64,000 nt of DNA, taken from the NCBI GenBank assembly GCA_029945945.1, contig JAQSDM010000004.1, forward strand, positions 186,001 through 250,000. The letters run 5' to 3'. Within the stretch, counting starts at the first letter, position 1. Every line of letters begins with the position of its first letter. The notes beneath the pieces were generated by a model. It made no database searches. It was given only the letters and a program-made list of their open reading frames with translations, and had not been told where the DNA came from. Shown here one piece after another: positions 35,586 through 46,500 of this stretch. The DNA is from Algoriphagus sp. GTDB taxonomy: Bacteria > Bacteroidota > Bacteroidia > Cytophagales > Cyclobacteriaceae. Position numbers and translations under genes: made by a program.

Positions 35586-36185
35586 ATGAGAAAGTTGACC
35601 CTAGGCCTGATTCTATTAATTTTTTCCGGTAGTATGAATTCAGCTTTGGCTCAGGACACAACGGCAAATAAAGGTTCCTTGAGATCGGGAACCATCGATA
35701 GTCAGTTCGATTATTTGTACAGTATTTCTAATAATTTCCAGGAACACAAAGTTGTAAAACGCACAAATCTGGACCAGATCAAAGCTAATGTGCTGGATTC
35801 CATGAAAACAATGCGCGGCGAGGTGGCCAGCATGAAAGCTGAAATGGCAGCAAGATTGGACTCGGTGAGTTTAATAAAAGATCAATTAGCTCAGGCGGTT
35901 TTAGAAAAAGAAGAGGCGATTGCGGCCAAAGATAATTTTAGCTTTCTGGGAATTGGTATAGACAAAGCAGTTTACTCTGGCTTTATGTGGCTATTGGTTG
36001 CTTTGCTTGGGGGAGCACTAGCATTTTTCTCTTTCCAATATGTCCGAAGTTTCAGCAAAGTGCGGAAAGCTGAAAAAGATCTGAGTGAGGTTCAGGAAGA
36101 ATTTGAGCAGCATCGAAAAAATACTCTTGAGCGCGAACGCAAAATGAAGCGAGAGCTGATTGATGCTCAGATGGGGAAAAAGTAG
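35586..36185 (+). CDS. membrane-anchored coiled-coil protein
   Basis: 199 residues. Signal peptide (LGLILLIFSGSMNSALAQ), a conserved block GTIDSQFDYLYSISNNFQEH, then a helical region KTMRGEVASMKAEMAARLDSV. One transmembrane helix (MWLLVALLGGALAFFSF) precedes a long charged coiled coil at the carboxyl end. I recall relatives in flavobacteria often misnamed tRNA (guanine-N1)-methyltransferase, but nothing here looks like a methyltransferase. The ATG at 35586 is preferred over 35538 because it begins the signal peptide. A terminator follows. Confidence 0.72.
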   Translation: MRKLTLGLILLIFSGSMNSALAQDTTANKGSLRSGTIDSQFDYLYSISNNFQEHKVVKRTNLDQIKANVLDSMKTMRGEVASMKAEMAARLDSVSLIKDQLAQAVLEKEEAIAAKDNFSFLGIGIDKAVYSGFMWLLVALLGGALAFFSFQYVRSFSKVRKAEKDLSEVQEEFEQHRKNTLERERKMKRELIDAQMGKK

Positions 36186-36218
36186 AATTTTCCCAAATTC
36201 AACAAGTTGATTTTGAAT

Positions 36219-36251
36219 ACTCACCAGAACGATTTTTGGTGAGTTTTTTTT
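36219..36251 (+). terminator. terminator after the coiled-coil protein
   Basis: Stem ACTCACCA / TGGTGAGT, loop of about 10 bases, then seven or more Ts. Confidence 0.8.
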
Positions 36252-36358
36252 GCGCCGTCAATTCAATTTTTTTTCAGAAAACGGATCTCTTGAAGTTTGG
36301 ATCAATTCAATTACTTTTTCTTCTTTTGACTACTTGCTCCAATTCCATAATTTCCCTA

Positions 36359-37471
36359 ATGAATCATTTTGATATTGTTGTAGTCGGTTTAGGTGCAGTG
36401 GGGTCTGCTGCCCTTTATCAGCTTTCCGGAACGGGTAAAAAAGTCCTTGGAATCGATCGATTCGATCCGCCTCACACCATGGGTTCATCTCACGGAGAAA
36501 CAAGAATCACCCGTCTGGCCGTCGGAGAGGGTGCAGAATACGTGGGTTTGGCTAAAAGGTCCCATCAAATTTGGAAGGACCTGGAGTCCAAAACCGGAAA
36601 TCAAATCTACTTTCCTTTTGGAGGGATTTTGATGGATTCGGGTATCCAGCCTTGGGGAAAGCATGGAGCTGAGGGTTTTTTTGATCGGACTGCTACTTAT
36701 GCAAAAGAGTTTGACGTCAGGCACGAGCTACTTGATCCGGCCCAAATGAATGGGCGGTATTCCCATTTTGAATTGCCGGAATCAGGAAAGGCCTATTTTG
36801 AGTACGAAGCCGGTTTTCTTAAACCTGAACTGGCCATTGAAACCCAACTCACACTTGCCAAAAAAAATGGAGCTGAAATCCTGACCAACTCTCCTGTTTT
36901 GGATATTCAAAAGATTTCGGGTGGTGGTGTTAAGGTGATTTTGGAAGGAAAAGAAATAAATGCAGACAAGGTCCTTCTTTCAGCAGGTGGATGGGTCAAG
37001 GATTTTTTAGGAGAAAAGGAAAAGCCGGAATTTAAGATCTGTCGTCAAGTTTTGCATTGGGTGGAAACGAGCTCCGATGACTGGAAAGATTACCCGGTTT
37101 TTATGTGGGGATTTGGGCCCGAGCCGGAAGATTTTATTTATGGGTTCCCTTCGTTGGATGGCATGACAGTGAAGATGGCGACTGAGTCATTTGTTGAAAC
37201 TTTTCATCCACGTGAATTGAATCGCGAAGTAAGTTTGGAAGAGCAGACTCGTTTTTGGGAAGAAAAGGTTCAGGGAAAAATCTCCGGTCTGAAATCGAAT
37301 ATTCTGAAGTCAACGGTTTGTTTTTACACAGTAACCGAAGATGCAAAATTTGTGATCAGGCCAATTTCCGGAATGGAAGAAGTTTTGATGGTCTCTGCTT
37401 GTTCCGGTCATGGATTTAAGCATTCGGCGGCTTTGGGAGAATTATTGAAAGACCGCCTGATACGGGAGTAA
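36359..37471 (+). CDS. SolA-type FAD-dependent amine oxidase (sarcosine/N-methyltryptophan oxidase)
   Basis: 370-residue flavoprotein that oxidatively demethylates an N-methyl amino acid. It starts at ATG 36359 (MNHFDIVVVGLGAVGSAAL). A GxGxxG motif, the diagnostic GSSHGETRITRLA, and a cysteine in VCFYTVTEDAKFVI (the usual site of covalent flavin) are visible, with ACSGHGFKHS near the end. A longer frame from 36236 would run back through a terminator. Substrate (N-methyltryptophan, sarcosine or other) is not resolved. Confidence 0.86.
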   Translation: MNHFDIVVVGLGAVGSAALYQLSGTGKKVLGIDRFDPPHTMGSSHGETRITRLAVGEGAEYVGLAKRSHQIWKDLESKTGNQIYFPFGGILMDSGIQPWGKHGAEGFFDRTATYAKEFDVRHELLDPAQMNGRYSHFELPESGKAYFEYEAGFLKPELAIETQLTLAKKNGAEILTNSPVLDIQKISGGGVKVILEGKEINADKVLLSAGGWVKDFLGEKEKPEFKICRQVLHWVETSSDDWKDYPVFMWGFGPEPEDFIYGFPSLDGMTVKMATESFVETFHPRELNREVSLEEQTRFWEEKVQGKISGLKSNILKSTVCFYTVTEDAKFVIRPISGMEEVLMVSACSGHGFKHSAALGELLKDRLIRE

Positions 37472-37582
37472 GTAAAAGGACCTGAATGGATTCCTTCTTC
37501 TTCACCTTTTCCTCCCTTTGAATTTTAACAGATATCCATTCAAAAATAGTACTTTTACCGCCTCAATTACCCTAAAGACCGA

Positions 37583-39373
37583 ATGGCAAAACAACGAGGA
37601 ACCGCTTTGGAAGAGAATGAAAAGCGGAAGTTGAATAAGCAGAATTTGAGTAAAATCACCAGTATTTTTAGATTCATTAAGCCTTACCAAAGCCTGTTTG
37701 TTCTAGGCTTAATTTTTCTCCTATTTTCTTCATTGACGTTACTGTTTTTCCCTTACGTAGCGGGCAAGCTCATTGATGCAGCTCAGGGAACTGAATGGAT
37801 TGTATCCGATATCAATTCCATTGCCTTGATTCTGATTGGGATTTTGGCAATTCAAAGTGTCTTTTCATTCTTCCGGGTTTGGCTTTTTTCGTTGGTCTCT
37901 GAGCGATCGATGAGAGATATTCGTCTTGCTCTTTATTCGAGAATGGTTCGCTTACCGATGACTTTCTTCGATAAAAGAAGAACCGGAGAACTTATCAGTA
38001 GGATTACGTCAGATGTTAGTTTGTTACAGGACACCTTTTCGGTGACGTTGGCTGAGCTTTTCAGACAGGTCATTACGCTTGTTGCAGGGGTAGCTTTTCT
38101 GCTGTTTACAACACCAAGGTTGACTCTCTTCATGTTGCTGACCTTCCCTGTTCTGGTAGTGATCGCAATGGTTTTTGGGAAATTCATCCGGAAACTTTCC
38201 AAGAAAACTCAGGACGAATTGGCGGCTGCCAATGTGATTGTAGAAGAAACACTTCAATCCATCTCAACTGTAAAATCCTTCGTCGGTGAAGCGTACGAAT
38301 CAGAGCGATACGGAAGCAGTCTGAACAGAGTAGTAGGAGTAGCTCTCAGAGGAGCCAAATATCGTGGAGCATTTATCTCATTTATCATTTTCGCTCTTTT
38401 TGGGGGTATCGTTGCTGTGATGTGGTACGGTGCAAGCCTGGTAAGTTCTGGTGAAATGAGTGTGGGAGATCTGGTTTCATTCGTGCTCTACACCACATTT
38501 ATCGGAGGCTCGATTGCAGGTTTGGGAGATATTTATGGACAGGTTCAGAAAGCGATCGGTTCATCTGAGCGTGTTTTAGAAATCCTCGAGGAGGAACCTG
38601 AATCGACCAAGGGGATGATTGAGGAAGATTTTAAGGGGAAAATTACATTTGAAAATGTGCGATTTCAATATCCGACCCGTCCGGAGGCTGAAGTTTTGAA
38701 GAGTGTTTCATTTGAAGTTCAGCCGGGAGAGAAAGTTGCACTTGCCGGTCATTCCGGCGCAGGAAAATCCACCATTATCCAGCTTCTTTTACGTTTTTAT
38801 GAATTGGAAAAGGGTAGAATTCTGGTTGATGATAAAGAATTGAAAAACTGGGATTTACATATCCTTCGAAGCCACATTGGAATGGTGCCACAGGAAGTAT
38901 TGCTTTTTGGGGGATCGATTCGGGAGAATATTGCCTACGCCAAGCCAACAGCAACAGAGGAGGAACTTATCCTCGCGGCCAAAAAGGCAAATGCCTGGCA
39001 GTTTATCAGCAAGTTTCCGGAGGGATTGGATACACTGGTTGGGGAGCGCGGCGTGAAACTTTCCGGAGGCCAAAGACAACGAGTCGCTATCGCCCGAGCT
39101 ATTTTGAAAGATCCCTCAATTTTGATTTTGGACGAAGCCACCTCTTCACTTGATGCAGAATCTGAGGCTTTGGTTCAGGAGGCTTTGGACGAGCTGATGA
39201 AAGGACGTACGACCATCATTATCGCACACAGATTAGCAACGATTCGAAAAGTGGATAGAATCTATGTGTTGAAAGATGGGGAAATCGTGGAGCAGGGTCA
39301 TCACCTGGACTTACTGGAAAAAGCAGATGGATTCTATGCGAATCTGGTGCGATTGCAATTTGCTACTGACTAA
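37583..39373 (+). CDS. MsbA-type ABC exporter
   Basis: 596-residue half-transporter. Six transmembrane helices fill about residues 35-320, with the ICL motif MTFFDKRRTGELISRI. The nucleotide-binding domain has Walker A GHSGAGKST, Q-loop MVPQEVLLF, signature LSGGQRQRVAIARAIL, Walker B ILILDEATSSLD and the H-loop IIIAHRL. Lipid A/lipid-type export is likely by family, as MsbA or a multidrug paralogue. Its stop overlaps that of the convergent methyltransferase by 4 bases (CTAA). Confidence 0.9.
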   Translation: MAKQRGTALEENEKRKLNKQNLSKITSIFRFIKPYQSLFVLGLIFLLFSSLTLLFFPYVAGKLIDAAQGTEWIVSDINSIALILIGILAIQSVFSFFRVWLFSLVSERSMRDIRLALYSRMVRLPMTFFDKRRTGELISRITSDVSLLQDTFSVTLAELFRQVITLVAGVAFLLFTTPRLTLFMLLTFPVLVVIAMVFGKFIRKLSKKTQDELAAANVIVEETLQSISTVKSFVGEAYESERYGSSLNRVVGVALRGAKYRGAFISFIIFALFGGIVAVMWYGASLVSSGEMSVGDLVSFVLYTTFIGGSIAGLGDIYGQVQKAIGSSERVLEILEEEPESTKGMIEEDFKGKITFENVRFQYPTRPEAEVLKSVSFEVQPGEKVALAGHSGAGKSTIIQLLLRFYELEKGRILVDDKELKNWDLHILRSHIGMVPQEVLLFGGSIRENIAYAKPTATEEELILAAKKANAWQFISKFPEGLDTLVGERGVKLSGGQRQRVAIARAILKDPSILILDEATSSLDAESEALVQEALDELMKGRTTIIIAHRLATIRKVDRIYVLKDGEIVEQGHHLDLLEKADGFYANLVRLQFATD

Positions 39374-40041
39374 CTCAGGTTGTGGGCAGCAATTGATTTT
39401 ACCAGACCAAAGACTTTTTCCTTATAAATCTCAGCTTGGGGGAATAATTTCCTGAGTTGCCCTTCATCTAAAAGCCTGATTTCGTCCAGATATTGTTGTG
39501 CATCTCTTGGCTCCCACTTTTTGAGACGACTCAGTTTCGTTTTGGTGAGTAAAAAATAAGTAACATTTTTTGGCAGAAATTGAGCAAAAGGAAGCGCGTA
39601 ATGGGCTTCAATCGGGAAGTTCCGGTTTGGTGTTTGGATGAAATATTTTTTTCCAACCCGCAGAATCTCGTCCGCCATTTTTTTCTGATTTTCCAGCGTG
39701 TAGAGATGCTCGATGACCGAATTTGAAAAGACTATATCGAAGCTTTTTTGAGCGAATTCCGGCATCGAGGTTGCATCTCCTGACACACTCCGGATGGTAG
39801 GATGATTTATTTGTTCTTCCTGAAGATTGAGGAGAACAATCTCAATTTGTTTAAGATTGGGTAAAGAACTGTTCTTCCAGAAATAAGCAGTGCCTCCTAC
39901 ATCAAGTATGCGGAGAGGTTGGTCAGGAGAGAAGTTTTTGAAAATTAAAGCCTCAAAATCATGAAGTCGTCGGTTTCTGAACTTGGCACCCAAGGATTTG
40001 GGATTGTCGGAGGAAGCAAATAAATCAGTAATAAAACTCAT
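39370..40041 (-). CDS. class I SAM-dependent methyltransferase
   Basis: 223 residues in the Methyltransf_11/25 pattern: motif I LRILDVGGTAYFW, the aspartate region RSVSGDATSMPEF and motif IV FDIVFSNSVIEHLY. The glycine in LDVGGTAYF replaces the common LDIGCG. The acceptor is unknown. The glycan genes on the other strand begin 157 bases upstream, so a surface-polysaccharide role is possible. Confidence 0.8.
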   Translation of the reverse strand: MSFITDLFASSDNPKSLGAKFRNRRLHDFEALIFKNFSPDQPLRILDVGGTAYFWKNSSLPNLKQIEIVLLNLQEEQINHPTIRSVSGDATSMPEFAQKSFDIVFSNSVIEHLYTLENQKKMADEILRVGKKYFIQTPNRNFPIEAHYALPFAQFLPKNVTYFLLTKTKLSRLKKWEPRDAQQYLDEIRLLDEGQLRKLFPQAEIYKEKVFGLVKSIAAHNLS

Positions 40042-40198
40042 TATGGGCCGGTCAGGCTATTCATTAAAATAAATCCAAAAGTAAGAAGGCTTGATGATTC
40101 TTTTCTTAATTTTGAAATTCAAATCTATCCAAATTCAAGCCATACAAATCTAGCTTGGTTTTTGAAAGATTGATTGCATTGTTTGCTTTTGCACTTTT

Positions 40199-41569
40199 AT
40201 GAAGAGAAGATTTGATAATTATTTTCCCTGGCTGTTTTCAGCATCTGACTTTTTAGCATCGGTCATTTCTTTGCTTATCTGTAATTTTATCCTTCAGGGA
40301 ACAGGCATTTTCAAAGAAATTGATTTTGCCGCATTCCTTCCTCTTTCCATCGTTTGGTTGCTGGTTTCCACTCTTCGAAAAGATTATAAAATCGGGCGAA
40401 CTGACGAATATGAAACCACCTTTAAACATTTAATCGGAACGGTTTTATGGTTTACTGGCCTTACTTCGATTTTATGGATTCCTCTTCATACTCCTACCCT
40501 TCAGATCATTCCGGTTTTAGCCTTGGGATTTGGAATGTTGGTTTTGATGGGAATATTCAGAATATCCGTTCAGATAATCCTCAAAAGGTATCGCTCCCAA
40601 GGCAATAACTACAGGAATGCGGTAATTGTGGGAAAAGGTGGTACAAGTCCAAGACTTGCGGATGTTTTCCGAATCAGAAAAGATTTTGGAATCAACTTTC
40701 TTGGATACTTTGACGACCAGGCAGATTGCAGCCAGACAAGAGGAAATATTTCCCGGTTTTTTGAGGATGCCAATAACCTTGACTTGGATCTTATCTATAT
40801 CCATGAGCATCTGGAGCCATCTTTGGTGAAAAGAATAATTGACTTTGCTGATGAAAATTACATTAAAGTCAAAATGATTCCCGGCGGAAGTTTACAGCTC
40901 GAGAAGAACCTTTCTTTTTCCCGTTACGGAGATTTCTTTGTAATCAACGTCAATGAAATTCCCCTCGACAATGCATTTAACGGAATAGCTAAGCGAGCAT
41001 TTGACATCGTTTTTGCGAGTCTGGTGACCATATTTATCCTTTCCTGGCTGATTCCTTTAGTTGGGATATTAATCAAATTGGAATCAAAAGGCCCGGTATT
41101 TTTCATTCAGAAAAGGAACGGAATCAACAACAAAGAATTCAATTGCCTGAAGTTTCGTTCGATGACTCCAAATGACTATGCAGATGTCAAACAAGCAATT
41201 AAGAATGATCCAAGAGTGACCAAGACAGGAGCTTTCCTGAGGAATTCATCTCTCGACGAAATGCCTCAATTTCTGAATGTGCTTCTGGGAGATATGTCTA
41301 TCGTTGGCCCCAGACCTCATACGATTCCGATGAATCAAACTTTCAAAACTCAGATAGAGCGGTATAATTCCCGTCATAAAATACGTCCGGGGATCACGGG
41401 ACTGGCACAGGTGAGAGGCTTCAGAGGGGAAATCGAAAACCCTCATCAGATACGCTCCAGAGTTCGCCTTGATTCTTTTTACATCAACAACTGGTCTTTC
41501 CTTCTTGACATGGGTATCATGGTAAAAACGATCTATGAGCTTGTTTTCAATAGAGAAAACGCATATTGA
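40199..41569 (+). CDS. WcaJ-type undecaprenyl-phosphate sugar-phosphate transferase
   Basis: Initiates repeat-unit assembly by moving a hexose-1-phosphate to undecaprenyl phosphate. The 456-residue membrane protein has four amino-terminal helices, a CoA-binding-like middle domain (NAVIVGKGGTSPRLADVF) and the catalytic carboxyl domain (about residue 262 on). The catalytic part has IAKRAFDIVFASLV, KFRSM, FLRNSSLDEMPQFLNVLLGD and SIVGPRPHTIPMN. The paired downstream methyltransferase begins 5 bases after its stop. Confidence 0.9.
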   Translation: MKRRFDNYFPWLFSASDFLASVISLLICNFILQGTGIFKEIDFAAFLPLSIVWLLVSTLRKDYKIGRTDEYETTFKHLIGTVLWFTGLTSILWIPLHTPTLQIIPVLALGFGMLVLMGIFRISVQIILKRYRSQGNNYRNAVIVGKGGTSPRLADVFRIRKDFGINFLGYFDDQADCSQTRGNISRFFEDANNLDLDLIYIHEHLEPSLVKRIIDFADENYIKVKMIPGGSLQLEKNLSFSRYGDFFVINVNEIPLDNAFNGIAKRAFDIVFASLVTIFILSWLIPLVGILIKLESKGPVFFIQKRNGINNKEFNCLKFRSMTPNDYADVKQAIKNDPRVTKTGAFLRNSSLDEMPQFLNVLLGDMSIVGPRPHTIPMNQTFKTQIERYNSRHKIRPGITGLAQVRGFRGEIENPHQIRSRVRLDSFYINNWSFLLDMGIMVKTIYELVFNRENAY

Positions 41570-41574
41570 TTTCT

Positions 41575-42489
41575 ATGAACAAATGCAAGTTTTGCGAAAG
41601 TAACAATCACAAATTTTTTGAGGCTAAAGAGAGGATGTTAGGCCTGGGTGGAGATTTCACCTATGCTGAATGTTTGAGTTGCGGATCTCTCCAGCTGGAT
41701 CAAATTCCGGAAGATCTTTCTCCCTATTATTCGAGTTCCAATTATTATTCCTTTGGGAAGCTGGTAGAGTCTGACCTTAAAATCCGGATTTTGAAAGCTA
41801 TTCGGATGAGAGCATTTTTATTGACCGGAAATTCTAAAATAGCTCCAAGTTATGGGTATTGGCTTAGAAAAGTTCATCCGGGCTTTGGTACCAAAATCGC
41901 AGATGTCGGCTGTGGAAATGGGCAGCTTCTATACGAACTCTTTGCTTCCGGATATAGCGATTTGCATGGGTTTGATCCGTTTATCGATAAGAGCCTAAAA
42001 ATCAATTCCTCACTTCAGCTCAATAAACAAAAGATCGAAGAAACTGATTTGAACTTTGATTTGATCATGATGCATCATGCTTTTGAGCACATGGAAGATG
42101 GGGGACAAATCCTGAAAACTTGTTTTGATAAACTAAATCCGGGAGGAAAATTGCTGGTTCGAACCCCCGTCACAGATGGAGAGGTCTGGAAAACTAAGCG
42201 GGAGTTGTGGGTACAACTGGATGCTCCCAGACATTTGATTATCCCATCCATATCCGGGTTTAAAACATTGGCAGAAAAGGTTGGCTTCCGATTAGATGAG
42301 GTAGAATTTGACTCCACAAGCCTTCAATTTTGGGGCACGGCACTTTATGAAAAAGGGCTTCCGCTTGATCAGCGGACACTTGGGAAGCATTTTGATCATG
42401 AAACCATGAAGGCTTTTACTGAAAAAGCCAATCTTTATAACCAGGAAAGCAAAGGAGATCAGGTTTGTTTTTACCTGACTAAAGGGTAA
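41575..42489 (+). CDS. class I SAM methyltransferase with zinc-ribbon amino end
   Basis: 304 residues. The amino end has two Cys pairs (CKFCESNNH and CLSCGSLQ), a small zinc ribbon often seen in sugar C-methyltransferases. The methyltransferase core has IADVGCGNGQLLYEL and FDLIMMHHAFEHMEDGG. ATG 41575 is preferred over an upstream TTG at 41566 that would overlap the WcaJ-like gene. Likely modifies a glycan or nucleotide-sugar; substrate unknown. Confidence 0.82.
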   Translation: MNKCKFCESNNHKFFEAKERMLGLGGDFTYAECLSCGSLQLDQIPEDLSPYYSSSNYYSFGKLVESDLKIRILKAIRMRAFLLTGNSKIAPSYGYWLRKVHPGFGTKIADVGCGNGQLLYELFASGYSDLHGFDPFIDKSLKINSSLQLNKQKIEETDLNFDLIMMHHAFEHMEDGGQILKTCFDKLNPGGKLLVRTPVTDGEVWKTKRELWVQLDAPRHLIIPSISGFKTLAEKVGFRLDEVEFDSTSLQFWGTALYEKGLPLDQRTLGKHFDHETMKAFTEKANLYNQESKGDQVCFYLTKG

Positions 42490-42540
42490 TAGATTAGTTC
42501 GAGGGCTTCAAAAATGCCCATTTAGGCGTTATTTTACAGA

Positions 42541-43104
42541 ATGAAAGTAATGCAGAAGTATTTTTTAGCAATCGTTCCGGATGGCCCAATCCAGGACAAT
42601 TGTACAGAAATCAAAAATGAGATCAAGGAAAAATTCAACGTGAAGTATTCGCTAAAGTCGCCCGCTCATGTGACCTTAAAGATGCCTTTCAGCTATAATG
42701 AGGCAAAAGAAGAAAAGCTGATTGAGTCCCTCAGGAAATTTTTAACATCATTTGAAGGATTTCCGGTTTCTTTCGGAGGCGTGGATACCTTTGGAAAACG
42801 GGTAATTTTTATAAGTGTAAAAGCTGATGATCGGTTAACGAAATTGCAGGCTGAGTTGAAGGACTTTTGCAAAAGAGAACTGAATCTTGTTGACGAATTG
42901 AGTGATCGGAATTTCCACCCTCACATGACGGTTGCCTTCAAAGATTTGAAAGAAATCCACTTCGACGAAATATTGAAGTTGGTAAGAAAGAAATCTATGA
43001 AAGAGGATTTTTTTGTTAATTCAGTCACTTTGCTAAAGCGAATCGAAGGAAGGTGGATTTCTGTCAAAAACATTAAAATTGGACCTGTTATTCCCAATAG
43101 TTAA
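42541..43104 (+). CDS. 2'-5' RNA ligase-like protein (LigT/2H family)
   Basis: 187-residue 2H phosphoesterase-fold protein with both HxT motifs: HVTLKMPF and HPHMTVAF. An alternative start MQKYF lies at 42550. It joins or cleaves 2'-5' linkages or cyclic phosphates in this family; the cellular role in Bacteroidota is unknown. It is followed by a 476-base AT-rich gap before SusC. Confidence 0.87.
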   Translation: MKVMQKYFLAIVPDGPIQDNCTEIKNEIKEKFNVKYSLKSPAHVTLKMPFSYNEAKEEKLIESLRKFLTSFEGFPVSFGGVDTFGKRVIFISVKADDRLTKLQAELKDFCKRELNLVDELSDRNFHPHMTVAFKDLKEIHFDEILKLVRKKSMKEDFFVNSVTLLKRIEGRWISVKNIKIGPVIPNS

Positions 43105-43580
43105 AAAATGTTTACCAAAACCATCTAAAAATTCACCATTTGCAAAAAAAAGTGAGATTTTAGAAAATTTGGCAAAAATCTGATTTTATTAAATTTCGTT
43201 TTGATGGCCACAAGACATGATGTCTATTTTCAAAATATTTAAAAGATAAAATTAGGTAAGAGGATTTTTTGCAAAATAAAATAGCGGTTAAAGTTGATTT
43301 GTCCCCAAAGCCAGTTTATTGCTTCCCCTTGCCTGACTAATTTTATCTAATAAAAATTGAGTATTTCAGGTTTTTTACTCTGTGTAAGTATGGGGATGAA
43401 GTATTCTATTTTGTAAACAAACCGTAATTTTTTGATATGTGATTAAAATTTTGCCGAATGGCACATATTCAAAATTTTATAGGTTTTAGACTTCCTTGGG
43501 CCTGGGTTTCCTTGTTTTTTCATTCAGTTGTTTCATCACATCTTCGCTCATTAAAGTTAAAAAATCTAAATGTTCAACCT
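43105..43580. other. long AT-rich leader before SusC, 476 bases
   Basis: Many A/T runs; no coding frame with protein-like composition and no clear perfect hairpin. A partial -7 match TATTTTG lies near 43410. The long 5' region in front of a SusC gene would be a plausible place for regulation, but nothing specific is visible. Confidence 0.45.
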
Positions 43581-46500
43581 ATGAAGAAAGTTTTATTAGG
43601 TTTTGCGCTAAGCTTCCTGACAATTGTGTCGGTTCTTGCGCAAAGCAAAACGATCACCGGTAGGGTTACTTCGGCAGATGAGCCGACTGGCGTACCGGGC
43701 GCAAGTGTGGTGGTAAAAGGTACCACTCAGGGAACTGTCACAAATCTTGATGGTAGTTTCTCCCTTCAGGTTCCTAGTGATGCCTCAACTTTGGTTTTCA
43801 GCTTTGTTGGATACCTGACTAAAGAAGTAACTGTGGGATCTGCTTCAGTCATCGATGTGGTGCTGGACGTAGATGTACAAAGTCTAAGTGAAATAGTTGT
43901 AACGGGTTACGGTACCCAGGAAAGAAGAGAAATTACAGGTTCAGTAGCATCAATCAATAGCGCTGCTATCGAAAACCTGGTAACTCCTTCATTCGAATCT
44001 CAATTGGCTGGTAGAGCTCCTGGTATTCAGGTGACTACTCCAAGCGGAGTTTTGGGTGCAAGACCAATTATCAGAATCCGTGGTGTAAACTCAATCACTT
44101 CAAGTGCTAACCCGCTGATTGTAATTGATGGTGTACCTGTAGTTGATTCAGACCGTTCGGCGGTAAACGCTTCAAACCCATTAGCAAACATCAACCCTGC
44201 AGACATCGAGTCTTTCGAAGTATTGAAAGATGGTTCTGCTACTGCGATTTTCGGCTCAAGAGCTGCTAATGGTGTGATCCTGATTACTACCAAAAGAGGT
44301 TCTACAGGTAAAGCGAAGGTGACTTTTAATACCAGCATGGGTATTAATGAGGAAGTTGAAAGATTTGAATTGCTTACAGGTGATCAATTCGTGACCATTG
44401 CAAACGAAAAGAGAACCAATGCGAATCAGTCAACTCTTGCAAACCCGGGTGTGAATACCGATTGGCAGGATTTGATTTTCAGAAATGCATTCACTCAGCA
44501 GCATAACCTTTCGATAGCCGGTGGTTCAGAAGCTACTAAGTATTTCTTCTCTTTGGGTTACACAGATCAGGAATCTCCGATCAGACCTAACGAATTGAAG
44601 CGATATGCTTTCAGAGCAAACATCGATCACAAAGTTTCTAAGGTGGTAAGATTGGGTACTTCATTGTCCTACACTTACACTGAGATACTAGGTCTTAACA
44701 ACGGCGCAAACTCGCTGTCCGGTGCGATTTATAACGCAACCCGTGCATTGCCAAACGTTCCAATCTATGACGAAGCAAATGTTGCATTTGATGGATATAA
44801 CGTAACGCCAAATGGTGCTACTACTGGTTTTGGTGCAAACCTTGCTGGTCCTGACAACAATATTCCAAATATTGGTTTTGTAATCGACAACAACACCTAC
44901 AGAAGCCGTGCTCACAGAGTATTGGGTAATGTCTATGGCGAAGTGGATATCGTAACCGGGTTGACTGCAAGAACTCAATTGGGTATTGACTTGACAATGG
45001 CAGATGACTTTCAGTCTTTGGACCCAAGACATGGTGACGGACGTGGATCAAATGGTAGCGTTTACATGGCTTACAACCCAGCTTTCCGTTGGAACTGGCA
45101 GAACACATTGAACTATCAAACTGTATTTGCTGAAGATCACAGTGTAAACGTGACCGTAGGTGCAGAATACCAGTTTACTAAATTCTATAGTTTCTTCGCT
45201 CAGGGTCAGAACTTCTCTGACAACTTCTACAGACAAGAAAACCTGATTTCAGGTTCTTACAACAACCAGTTCTCTGGTGGTTCATATGTAGAAAATGGAT
45301 ATGATTCCTATTTTGGCCGTTTGAACTACAGTTACAAAGGCAAATATCTTGCTTCATTCTCTTTGAGAAATGACGGGATTTCTTCACTTCCAGAGGCAAA
45401 CAGAAGAGGTACCTTCATGGGTGGATCTGTTGGATGGAGAGTATCTGACGAAGCATTCTTCAATTCTGGATTGATCTCTGACTTCAAAGTAAGAGCTTCT
45501 TACGCTGAGGTAGGTAACACAGAAATCGGTTCATTCCCATACGTAGGTGGCTTCGGTCCGGTATTGGGTGGTGTTGGTGCGGGTATCGGCTACAGCAACG
45601 TGGCTAACAATGGCTTGCTTTGGGAATCTTCCAAGAAATTCAATGCAGGTTTGGATATGACCATGGGTAAAGTAACTGTTTCAGTTGACTACTTCAAAAA
45701 TGACATCGACGGTTTGATTTTGAGTGCTCCTACTCCTCCATCTTTGGGTGTGCCGGGTAACAGCATTTCTCAAAACGTTGGCGCGATGACTAACTCAGGA
45801 GTGGAATTGAGAATTGCATCCAATGTGATCAACAAAGGTAAATTCTCCTGGAATACTGATTTCAACTTTACTTACCTGGAGAATGAAGTGACTGCTTTGC
45901 TTCAGCCTCTGACTTCTACGTACAACAGAACTGAAGTAGGCGGTCCAATTGCTCAACTTTATGGTTTCAAGTGGGCTGGTGTGAACTCAGCTAATGGTAA
46001 CCCATTGTATTACAAAGGTCAGGATATCGTTCAGTACAATCTTATGCCGGGTGCAATCGGATGGAGAGCATATAATGCTGCTGAACCAGGTAACGTTTCT
46101 GGTGCCGCAACAGGACCTACTCAGGAATATTTGGGAGGAACTCTTCCAAAATGGCAAGGTGGATGGAGCAATAGCTTCACATTTGGGAGCTTCGATGCTG
46201 AAATCTTCTTGAGATATTCTGGTGGTAACTACATCATGAACGAATCTTTGAGAGGTCTTTTGGGTCAGGGATTCTCTAACAACCACGCTTCTATTTTGAA
46301 CAGATGGACTGAAAGCGGTCAGGTAACTGATATGCCTAAGTTGTATTCAGGTCAGGATGCTAACATGTTCCAGACTTCTGCTTCTAACTCAAGATTCATT
46401 GAGAAAGGTGACTTCCTGAGAGTTCAGAACATTGTTCTGGGTTACACGGTACCTGCAGCTGCTCTTCAGACGGCTTTCAATGGTGCTGTTACCAATGCTC

